DNA of 64,000 bases from Bacteroidales bacterium (GTDB lineage Bacteria > Bacteroidota > Bacteroidia > Bacteroidales > UBA932), in the NCBI GenBank assembly GCA_017428325.1, contig JAFRRA010000006.1:248001-312000 (forward strand), given 5' to 3'. This document shows positions 1 through 6,991 of the stretch, in pieces. Each line of letters starts with the position of its first letter. Position 1 is the first letter of the stretch. The notes under the pieces were generated by a model, which saw only the letters and a program-made list of their open reading frames with translations, was not told the origin of the DNA and searched no databases. A program made the position numbers and the translations under genes.

Positions 1-1262
1 TTATAGTGTGTTCCAACAAGGGCTGTCTTAGGAGCATAGGAGCGGAGAATGACCTTCCTGTCGTTTTCGTTACTGTAGGTCATCAGAATCTTGCTGCCTG
101 AGCCGGTAACGATACCCATAGACACCTTCTTTCTTGGAATGGCCTCAACCTCGGAATCTTTGTATCCAAGCTTTTCAAGCGCTGAGCTAAGGTCAAACTC
201 ATAGGTCTTTCTGGTAGTGGTTCCGTCCGGGTTTTCCTGGATGAAATCAGAAACCTTCAGATTGAGGGTAACGGTATCCCTATAACGGCTGTACCAAACC
301 ATCTCTACAGGGAATGTGGACATTCCGCCGTAACGGTCAAATGCGTGGATCTTGCCCTTTACTGTAAGGGAACCGAACTTGGTAGTATCCAGTATAGCCT
401 TCCATTCAGGCCTGGTGGTGTCCGGAAGGAACTTTACATAAGCTGAATCGCGATGAGGCTCAAAGATAACTATAGAGTCTGCCTTGGTATTACCCTCCCA
501 AACCAATGAAGAAAGGTATTTGGTGGAGTATGTGCGGGTGTCGTTCTTGTCCTTTTCGTTAACATACAAGCGACGGTCAAAAGAAACGGCGATAGATCCA
601 AGAGTCACCTCCCAAGTGCTAACTGTTTCCTCTGGGTCGGAGCCAGGAATGACTGTTGTCTTGACGTTCCCGTGGGTAACGTTGGCGCGGATGAAGCTCC
701 ACTTGGTAAGTCCCTCTTCAGGAGTAGGCATCATCACCAGGCTGAAAGGAGTTGAGCTGACATACTGGATCTTCTCCTCTTTGTCCTTGTAGCCGCCTAC
801 GAGAGAGAAAATGTCATCCTCGATCATGTTACGGGTCTCAGTGCTCTTCATCCTTACGAAGTACTGGCCCTCCATATCCTCTTTTGCCTCGTTCTGGGTA
901 ACTCCCATGGAGTCAACCTTGAAGTTGGTGGACTCGGTAATGTAGGAAGCCATTGTCTGCGGAGTATATATGAACCTCTTGGCTGACATGTTGTCAAGAA
1001 CAACCATATCCTGGGTAAAAGGAATTCCGGAAGGATTGACACGGAAAATCACCGCATAAGGAAGTCCCTTTGACACTGTGTCGTGCTGAGCATAGCTCAC
1101 AAAACCGAAAACCTGGTCGCTGATCTTCAGGCCTGTTACGGCATCCTTGAGGTCATCGATATTGTTTTCAATTTCGGTGGTGTCCTTGTCGTAGATTTCT
1201 GTTTTATCGCATCCTGCCATCACGAATAAAGAGATGGCAATAAGCAGAAGATACTTTTTCAT
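1..1262 (-). CDS. Surface or periplasmic lipoprotein, function unknown (3' end outside window)
   Basis: The ATG at 1260-1262 opens a frame that stays open to the window edge, giving about 420 residues with no stop seen. The N-terminus MKKYLLLIAISLFVMAGC is a lipoprotein signal peptide with a clear lipobox (MAGC), so the mature protein should be lipid-anchored at Cys18. The rest is rich in Thr, Ser, Val and Tyr in short alternating stretches typical of beta-sandwich surface lipoproteins of Bacteroidota; I recognise no catalytic motif. It lies 25 nt downstream of the small exported protein at 1288-1752 on the same strand and is probably co-transcribed with it. Family not recognised. Confidence 0.75.
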   Translation of the reverse strand, partial: MKKYLLLIAISLFVMAGCDKTEIYDKDTTEIENNIDDLKDAVTGLKISDQVFGFVSYAQHDTVSKGLPYAVIFRVNPSGIPFTQDMVVLDNMSAKRFIYTPQTMASYITESTNFKVDSMGVTQNEAKEDMEGQYFVRMKSTETRNMIEDDIFSLVGGYKDKEEKIQYVSSTPFSLVMMPTPEEGLTKWSFIRANVTHGNVKTTVIPGSDPEETVSTWEVTLGSIAVSFDRRLYVNEKDKNDTRTYSTKYLSSLVWEGNTKADSIVIFEPHRDSAYVKFLPDTTRPEWKAILDTTKFGSLTVKGKIHAFDRYGGMSTFPVEMVWYSRYRDTVTLNLKVSDFIQENPDGTTTRKTYEFDLSSALEKLGYKDSEVEAIPRKKVSMGIVTGSGSKILMTYSNENDRKVILRSYAPKTALVGTHY

Positions 1263-1287
1263 AGACTCTGTATTATTTAATTGTTAA

Positions 1288-1752
1288 TTATTCTATTACT
1301 GGCACGCTTCTTCCGGCTTTCTTGAAAAGATCCTTGTAGAAGCTGTTTTCTATCACCTTACGGATGCAGGTGTTGGTTGCCTTGAAACCATTGAACATGG
1401 TAGCGTCGGCTTTTATCTTATCTCCCTTCCAGAGAACATTTGATTCCTTGTCCAGTACAGAAGGAGTCATCCAGGTGCGAGGGCTGTTGAAAACCACCTT
1501 CTTCCTGGTCTCGACGCGAAGAATGAAATCAGCCTCTTCTGCAGTCTCCACTGCTGTCCACTGGCCGGCATTTGAGAATTCACTAATAACGTCAGCCACT
1601 TCGTCTGCAGGAATAGGATACTCATTGTCGTTGACAATCTGCACAAACACTTTGTTGCCGGCGGCAACGGCTTCTGACAGGGAAGTCTGGGCAAAAGCAC
1701 TGGTTCCAGCGAAACCAAGCACTGCCATTAATGAAAGTACGAATTTTCTCAT
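1288..1752 (-). CDS. Small exported protein, function unknown
   Basis: A 154-residue protein. The upstream in-frame start at 1782 would place ten polar residues before the signal peptide, so I prefer the ATG at 1750-1752, which begins MRKFVLSLMAVLGFAGTSAFAQ, a good Sec signal peptide ending AFA-Q. The mature part has a short alpha/beta look, with a segment reading EEADFILRVETRKK, followed by a Lys/Arg-rich C-terminus. No family is recognised. A TAnnTTTG box lies 28 nt upstream of the start. It is divergent from the TPR/AraC regulator gene, and the gap between them holds repeated TTTTGGTC words, so it is a plausible target of that regulator (inference). Confidence 0.65.
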   Translation of the reverse strand: MRKFVLSLMAVLGFAGTSAFAQTSLSEAVAAGNKVFVQIVNDNEYPIPADEVADVISEFSNAGQWTAVETAEEADFILRVETRKKVVFNSPRTWMTPSVLDKESNVLWKGDKIKADATMFNGFKATNTCIRKVIENSFYKDLFKKAGRSVPVIE

Positions 1753-1779
1753 TTTACAGGATTTGTTATTAATAAATGA

Positions 1780-1787
1780 CAAAAGTA
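1780..1787 (-). promoter_or_regulatory. -7 promoter box of the small exported protein
   Basis: On the minus strand the bases read TACTTTTG, matching the Bacteroidota -7 consensus TAnnTTTG. The predicted start of transcription is near 1776, about 24 nt before the ATG at 1752. I see no good TTTG -33 element at the usual spacing. Confidence 0.5.
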
Positions 1788-1808
1788 TCGATTCTGACTT
1801 TTGTGCTT

Positions 1809-1894
1809 GACCAAAAGACGCGACGGTTTCTTGCGGTTATGCGACAAAACGTGTCATTTTGGTCTATTTGTCAAAAAATGACGCCGTTTTGGTC
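1809..1894. promoter_or_regulatory. Cluster of three TTTTGGTC words, possible operator
   Basis: The divergent intergenic region holds GACCAAAA at 1809-1816 and its complement TTTTGGTC at 1857-1864 and 1887-1894. The last two are exactly 30 bp apart, close to three helical turns, as expected for sites read on one DNA face. A further mirror, TTGTCA then AAAA then TGACG, lies at about 1868-1884. The cluster sits just upstream of the AraC-type regulator, so autoregulation is a reasonable inference but unproven. Confidence 0.4.
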
Positions 1895-1903
1895 GGGGTT
1901 GAG

Positions 1904-1911
1904 TAAATTTG
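1904..1911 (+). promoter_or_regulatory. -7 promoter box abutting the TPR/AraC regulator start
   Basis: TAAATTTG ends 4 nt before the ATG at 1916. With the usual spacing transcription would begin at about 1915, so the mRNA would be essentially leaderless. A -33 TTTG at the standard distance is not evident; a TTTTGG lies closer, at 1887-1892. Confidence 0.5.
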
Positions 1912-1915
1912 CAAT

Positions 1916-3619
1916 ATGAATCTTCTAAAAGCAATTAGACATATTTTTTTCTTCTCTGGCACCGCTCTGGCTTGCCTTTTCTGCAGCCCTGACAAGGCGG
2001 ATTCGAATAAAGTCTCCGGGAATAGCGACCCTCAGGCTATTTCCGAAGAATACATAAGAAACCTGGGCAAGACAGATCTGGACGGGGCCATGTACAAAGT
2101 AACAGAAGGGGCTTCAAAGGGAGTTTTCACGCCTCTGGAGGCAAATCTGCTTAGGGCAAAGCTCTTTTACCAATATTCCGAGGACTATGACCAGGCCCTG
2201 CAATGGTGCCAGGAAGCCCTTATGACCAAAGAAGCCCAGGAAGACAGTCTCAAAAGGCTGGAAGTGCTCCGGAATATCCAAACCATAGCCCAGACCAAGA
2301 AAGACTATCCGGCAATGCTCTCGGCCTGCAGGCAGGGGCAGGATCTGGCCCGAAGCCTTGGTCTAGAACTGGACGGACTGGCTTTTGATTATGCCGTAGG
2401 AAGGTGCATGTACTACACAGGACAGCAGGAAGAAGGGCTGAGGGTTATGGAAGAATCCGTGGAAAAGGCCCTGAAGATGGTTAAAACCCAGAGTGAATAC
2501 GGCCACTGGATTACGTGCATAGGAAATATGACCAACACTTATGTAGGAGCGGAAAACTGGCAGAAAGCCATCCAGAAATGCGACCAGCAGCAGAAAGTTC
2601 TTCAGGAAATGGCTCTGAAGTTCCCTCAAGACGAGTTTTCAACGAACTGGGGAGACCGTGTGCTGTTCTACTCAAGAATCAACAAGGCTATCTCTCTTTG
2701 GGAACTTGGGCAGGCAAAACAGGCAGAGAACCTGTTTTCACAGGCCCTGAAGCAAGATTACGCTTCAACCTCTGACGGAGTGTTCCGCCAAAGCGGCTAT
2801 TACGCAAAGACCGGGAGACCGGACAAGGTTACCGAATGTCTGGAACTGTCCCCGTACTCTGGTCAGGATACCGTAGACAGAAGATATGTTTCCAGGCTGT
2901 CGAGACTGGAAGAAGCATACAGAATAGCCAAGGACTCCACGAACGCGAACCTTCTGGCTGAAAGAATCGCCGGCCTGAACAGGCAGATTGAGGAAATCGA
3001 AAGCAGGACCGTTGCAGCAGATGTCGAAGGTTACAAGTCCAAAAACTACAAGTTCAAGATCTATGACCTCTCTGCCACCCTGAAAACCAACAACATTATC
3101 CTGATAGCCCTCTCTGCCCTGATTCTTGTTCTGCTGATAGCAGGAACAGCACAGTACATCAACAAATACAGAAGACGCAAGACAATAAATACCATACTGT
3201 CAGAGAATATCAAGATCAAGAAGGAAATAGAGACCCTTCGTTCCCTGATAGCCGTCCAGTATCCGAAAACCGAGGACAAGGACAGGCAGGTGTCTTCTCT
3301 GGTCAGCATTTTCAAGGAAAAACAGTTCTTCCTCAACAAGATGATGTCAATTTCCATGGCAGCCGGACTCTTGGGCTGTTCACATCGCGAACTCAGGCGT
3401 ATGATTGAAGCAATCGAACCCGGGATGACCTTCCCCCGCTTTATCAGCAGCCTGAGAATCGACTATGCCAAATCGCTGATGGAAAAAGAACCGTCGCTGC
3501 CCGTTTCGGAGATAGCGGACCAGTCCGGCTTCTACAGCACAAGAACATTCCAGCGCACTTTCCTCGCCACTACGGGCCAGACTCCTAGTGATTATCGCTC
3601 AAAGCAGAAAAATGACTAA
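1916..3619 (+). CDS. Membrane-tethered TPR regulator with AraC-type DNA-binding domain
   Basis: A 567-residue one-component sensor. Residues 1-25 form an N-terminal hydrophobic export segment. Residues about 45-350 are helical with TPR-like repeats, predicted periplasmic. A single transmembrane helix spans about 392-412 (IILIALSALILVLLIAG), followed by a basic juxtamembrane stretch, YRRRK, and a short coiled coil. Residues about 478-562 are an AraC/XylS helix-turn-helix pair, with the family signatures EIADQSGFYSTRTFQRTF and TGQTPSDYR. A cytoplasmic DNA-binding domain fused to a periplasmic ligand- or stress-sensing region is a known Bacteroidota design. It lies just upstream of the S37 peptidase trio, with 45 nt between them, and divergent to a small exported protein; both are likely targets. 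The ligand is unknown. Confidence 0.85.
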   Translation: MNLLKAIRHIFFFSGTALACLFCSPDKADSNKVSGNSDPQAISEEYIRNLGKTDLDGAMYKVTEGASKGVFTPLEANLLRAKLFYQYSEDYDQALQWCQEALMTKEAQEDSLKRLEVLRNIQTIAQTKKDYPAMLSACRQGQDLARSLGLELDGLAFDYAVGRCMYYTGQQEEGLRVMEESVEKALKMVKTQSEYGHWITCIGNMTNTYVGAENWQKAIQKCDQQQKVLQEMALKFPQDEFSTNWGDRVLFYSRINKAISLWELGQAKQAENLFSQALKQDYASTSDGVFRQSGYYAKTGRPDKVTECLELSPYSGQDTVDRRYVSRLSRLEEAYRIAKDSTNANLLAERIAGLNRQIEEIESRTVAADVEGYKSKNYKFKIYDLSATLKTNNIILIALSALILVLLIAGTAQYINKYRRRKTINTILSENIKIKKEIETLRSLIAVQYPKTEDKDRQVSSLVSIFKEKQFFLNKMMSISMAAGLLGCSHRELRRMIEAIEPGMTFPRFISSLRIDYAKSLMEKEPSLPVSEIADQSGFYSTRTFQRTFLATTGQTPSDYRSKQKND

Positions 3620-3664
3620 ATTTGTTCTGTTTTGACAGTATTATCGCGATTAAAACCATTCGAC

Positions 3665-5107
3665 ATGAAGATAAGGACTTTGAGAATAACTTTTGCTGCG
3701 GCATTTGCCTCAGCGATGATGTTGTTTGTTTGCTGCGGGAGCGCATTTGCCCAGAATGAGGATAGCCTCAGATACCTGGCAGGGCCGAGATTCGCGTCTT
3801 CAAACGTGGATTCCCTGGTGCTGGAAGACTTTGACTGGTGCAACCGCTACGTGATGCCGAACCAGCCGTGGGCAAGGCTTACGGACATTGAAAGAATCCC
3901 TGTGGCAGGTCAGCTGAAAGGCCACCTGAAGGCAAAATACAAGATGTTCATCACCCAGCCGATAGACCACAAGCATCCGGAGAAGGGACTGTTCAAGCAG
4001 AGGGTGATCGTGGGCTTTGCAGACTTCAATGCTCCGACAGTAATCATCACGGAAGGATATACCGCAAAGTACGGCGCAAATCCGAGATACGACGAGGAAG
4101 TAGCGTTCCTGCTGAAGTGCAACTTCGTGCTGGTGGAGCACCGCTACTTCAACGAGAGCGTGCCGTTCATGCAAGACGACAGCACGATTACCTGGGACAA
4201 GCTCAACTGGGACTATATGACGGCAGAACAGGAGGCCGCAGACCTGCACGAGGTAAGGAAAGCCATGGCTCACATCTTCTACGGAAAATGGATTGCCACG
4301 GGCATCAGCAAGGGAGGACAGAACTGCATGTGCTACACGATGTTCTACCCGAAGGACGTGGATGTGTCCGTACCGTATGTAGGACCCGTTGCAAGGGCTC
4401 AGGAAGACGGAAGGCACGAACCGTTCCTGAGAGATTCCACCGGAACCGCGGAAGACAGGGCGATCATCTACAACTTCCAGCTGGAAATCCTCAAGAGAAG
4501 GGCCGCGATGGAGCAGAAACTCAGCGAATGGTCCGAGAAGAACAAGGTCACCTACAACATCTCCATACCTGAAGTCCTGGACTACTGCGTACTGGAGTTC
4601 CCGTTCGCCTTCTGGCAGTGGGGAAGGAAGACTTCCACCATCCCGGCAACCACAGAAACAGACGACGTGCTGTTCAAGTACTTTGTGGATGCAGTCGGGC
4701 CTGACTACTTCCAGAGCTGGGACGACAACGCACCGTTCTTTGTGCAGGCCGCAAAGGAACTCGGATACTACGGCTACGATACCAAGCCGTTCAAGGGGCT
4801 GCTGAAGATCAAATCCTCAAAGGGATATCTGAGGAAGATCTTCCTGCCTGGCGGACGCAAGTTCAAGTTCGACAAGACCCTCTACAAGAACCTCACGAAC
4901 TTTGTAGCCACAACGGACAACAAGATGATGTTCATCTACGGAGAATGGGACCCTTGGTCATCCGTAAGGCCTAACAGTCCGGGCCACGACAACATAAAGT
5001 TCTACATCGCTCCAGGCGGAAGCCACAGGGCAAGAATCTCCAATCTTCCTCCGGACATGAGAGAGGAAGCTGTCAAGACCCTGAAAGAATGGCTGGGAAT
5101 GAAATAA
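3665..5107 (+). CDS. Secreted peptidase of family S37 (PS-10 tripeptidyl aminopeptidase-like)
   Basis: A 480-residue alpha/beta-hydrolase with signal peptide 1-30 (ending GSAFAQ). I chose the ATG at 3665 because it starts directly before the signal peptide; the longer frame from 3632 adds unneeded residues. The domain resembles PS-10/S37 peptidases: early motif QPIDHKHP (residues 99-106), oxyanion-side segment EHRYFNES, nucleophile elbow GISKGGQ with Ser215, and likely Asp429 (GEWDPWS) and His454 (GGSHRAR) completing the triad. Known S37 members remove tri- or dipeptides from the N-terminus of proline-containing peptides in the periplasm or outside the cell. The next gene starts 19 nt inside this one, suggesting translational coupling. 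The exact substrate is not inferable. Confidence 0.82.
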   Translation: MKIRTLRITFAAAFASAMMLFVCCGSAFAQNEDSLRYLAGPRFASSNVDSLVLEDFDWCNRYVMPNQPWARLTDIERIPVAGQLKGHLKAKYKMFITQPIDHKHPEKGLFKQRVIVGFADFNAPTVIITEGYTAKYGANPRYDEEVAFLLKCNFVLVEHRYFNESVPFMQDDSTITWDKLNWDYMTAEQEAADLHEVRKAMAHIFYGKWIATGISKGGQNCMCYTMFYPKDVDVSVPYVGPVARAQEDGRHEPFLRDSTGTAEDRAIIYNFQLEILKRRAAMEQKLSEWSEKNKVTYNISIPEVLDYCVLEFPFAFWQWGRKTSTIPATTETDDVLFKYFVDAVGPDYFQSWDDNAPFFVQAAKELGYYGYDTKPFKGLLKIKSSKGYLRKIFLPGGRKFKFDKTLYKNLTNFVATTDNKMMFIYGEWDPWSSVRPNSPGHDNIKFYIAPGGSHRARISNLPPDMREEAVKTLKEWLGMK

Positions 5108-6027
5108 TATTCAAAGACATAGAACTCTCTGATTCGGCTTGGATCAGGGAGCTCTTTTCTGTTCCCGGGTTCAACTCGGAAGACTACAATTTTACATACC
5201 AGTACCTCTGGAAGAACACGTTCAAGAGCAAGGTTGCCCGGATCGGAGACCTTGTCCTGGTTCAGTACAACATGGGCTTCGGACGGAGCTACCTGATGCC
5301 CGTCGGAAAGGCGGACGACTGGCAGATCGCAGACCTGATTTCCTCTCTGCTCAAGGAAGAAAAGAAAGTGGTTTTCTACGGAGTGCTGCCGTCCCAGCTG
5401 GAATTCCTCGAAAGGCACTTCGGCGGAAAGTTCACCGCTGAACTTTTCCGTATGGGAGCGGACTACATCTACGATGCGGAAAACCTCAAGACTCTCCGCG
5501 GAAAGAAATACCAGAGCAAGCGCAACTTTACAAACGGCTTCCGCAAAAACTACAACTGGACATTTGAACCTATAACTGAAGAAAACGTTCCTGAATGCCT
5601 TGAGATGAACGACGAATGGTGCCGCCGCGGAGGCTGCAACGGAGACTTCTGGAAAAGCAACGAGTTCTGCGCCACCAGGGTTGCCCTGAACAACATCAAG
5701 GCTCTCGGATTGGACGGCGGCCTTCTGAGAGTTGACGGAAAAGTTGTTGCGTTCTCCATTGCGGAGAAAGCAAATTCCAATACCCTCATCGTGCATATTG
5801 AAAAAGCGCTGACGGAGTATCGCGGAGCATACCAGGCAATGAGCCAAGAATTCCTGAACTATATGAATGGCGTTATCCGTGAGCGTGAGAACCTGCCGGA
5901 CGGAACACCCGCCTTCACCCTAGTAAACCGGGAAGACGACTCCGGAGACGAAAACCTCCGCAAGGCAAAACTGGAATATCATCCGGTGGAGATTAAAGAG
6001 AAATATCTAGTAACACTTGGATTATGA
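5089..6027 (+). CDS. DUF2156 protein (acyltransferase-like, MprF C-terminal-type fold)
   Basis: A 312-residue soluble protein with no signal peptide or membrane helix. It matches DUF2156: the N-terminal half has FNSEDYNFTYQYLW and the middle RGKKYQSKRNFTNGFRKNY, where Bacteroidota members carry a GKKY-x-KRNH-like motif. The C-terminal half has the GNAT-like segment GKVVAFSIAEK and the ending REDDSGDENLRKAKLEYHPV. The fold is that of the lysyl-phosphatidylglycerol synthase catalytic part, but the flippase membrane domain is absent, so lipid aminoacylation cannot be assumed. It overlaps the S37 gene by 19 nt and the next gene by 4 nt (ATGA), which ties the three together. Confidence 0.75.
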   Translation: MAGNEIIFKDIELSDSAWIRELFSVPGFNSEDYNFTYQYLWKNTFKSKVARIGDLVLVQYNMGFGRSYLMPVGKADDWQIADLISSLLKEEKKVVFYGVLPSQLEFLERHFGGKFTAELFRMGADYIYDAENLKTLRGKKYQSKRNFTNGFRKNYNWTFEPITEENVPECLEMNDEWCRRGGCNGDFWKSNEFCATRVALNNIKALGLDGGLLRVDGKVVAFSIAEKANSNTLIVHIEKALTEYRGAYQAMSQEFLNYMNGVIRERENLPDGTPAFTLVNREDDSGDENLRKAKLEYHPVEIKEKYLVTLGL

Positions 6028-6935
6028 AAAAACTGGTTTCAGTGCTTATAATTGCGCTGTTTTTGATGCCGCAATCCCTTCTCTGCCAAAAGAAAGCGAA
6101 GATTGACAAACGTGCCGGATATTTTGACGTGCCCTATTTCCAGAACCACAATCGCGATGAAAACGCTCTATCCGGACACGAATTCATTCAGAAGGTGCAG
6201 GACATGGGATTTTGGGAAATGGAGGAAGAAACCATCAAGGAGATACTGTCCGGCAACGTGCCTTCCGCTCTGAAGAAATTCAGGAAGATAAAGTATACTG
6301 TCGTCCTCGGCAACGGTGCAAAGCACAAGGTGGAAATGTGGGTGCTCCCCGACTATCTTGCGGTGGGTAACGACAAGGACTTTGTGCGTATGCCGATGGG
6401 ACCTCTGGGAGCGCAGAGGGTGGCTAATGCACTGTACTGCTCACTTCCGACAACTTTCCTGGTGGACAGGATTGATGAAGTGGCAGAAGGCCGGATAGAA
6501 ATCTTCCCGTTCCGCCCGGTTGAGGACAGGAACATGAAGCCGCTATGCTTTGAGGACAGCAACAACGCCATCAACGCCCTGATGAGGGCAAAAGGGCTCC
6601 ATTACGGGCAGTTTGTCTCCGGACTGAAGAAAGATGTCGTTCTGACCACAAGACTTGAAAACGAGCCCGGTTTTCAGCGCCACGTGGCAATCTACGGATG
6701 GCATCATCCGGACGGCCATCCTCAGCAGCCGCTGTTCATCCGCCACGGCAACTTCTACTCAGACTACAGCCACGGAATAAGGCTCATCTACCGCACCATC
6801 AAGATAGACGGCAAGGAATACGATCTGCGCGCCGTACTGGAAGACCCGGAAATGTTCCGAATCGTAAGTTCAGAACCCGTACCGTTCAAACGAGCCTCCT
6901 ACGACTGGCAAAAACCGTGGATCTTCAAGAGATAG
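6024..6935 (+). CDS. Exported protein of unknown function, coupled to S37 and DUF2156 genes
   Basis: A 303-residue protein with signal peptide 1-21 (MKKLVSVLIIALFLMPQSLLCQ). I do not recognise the family. The conserved-looking core is in the second half: VAIYGWHHPDGHPQQ, then HGNFYSDYSHGIRLIYR, both rich in His, Tyr, Asp and Ser and therefore possibly an active or metal site. A segment MPMGPLGAQRVANALYCSLPTTFLVDRI precedes them. It starts inside the stop codon of the DUF2156 gene (ATGA overlap) and is followed at once by a strong bidirectional terminator, so it is the last gene of the S37-DUF2156 unit. Because the first and third products are exported and the second is cytosolic, a shared envelope role is likely. 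Confidence 0.65.
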   Translation: MKKLVSVLIIALFLMPQSLLCQKKAKIDKRAGYFDVPYFQNHNRDENALSGHEFIQKVQDMGFWEMEEETIKEILSGNVPSALKKFRKIKYTVVLGNGAKHKVEMWVLPDYLAVGNDKDFVRMPMGPLGAQRVANALYCSLPTTFLVDRIDEVAEGRIEIFPFRPVEDRNMKPLCFEDSNNAINALMRAKGLHYGQFVSGLKKDVVLTTRLENEPGFQRHVAIYGWHHPDGHPQQPLFIRHGNFYSDYSHGIRLIYRTIKIDGKEYDLRAVLEDPEMFRIVSSEPVPFKRASYDWQKPWIFKR

Positions 6936-6942
6936 AAAAAGA

Positions 6943-6977
6943 AAAAAGCCGGCGGGATTTCCTGCCGGCTTTCTTTT
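6943..6977. terminator. Bidirectional intrinsic terminator
   Basis: AAAGCCGGCGGG and CCTGCCGGCTTT form a 12-bp stem with one G-U pair around an ATTT loop. An A-run lies on the left and a T-rich run on the right. It serves the S37 unit from the left and the C25/HEAT genes from the right. Confidence 0.85.
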
Positions 6978-6991
6978 GTACGCTCTAAGTC

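Noticed and set aside
3800..4417. 205-codon frame opposite the S37 peptidase
   Set aside because: Shadow of a gene with a complete catalytic triad.
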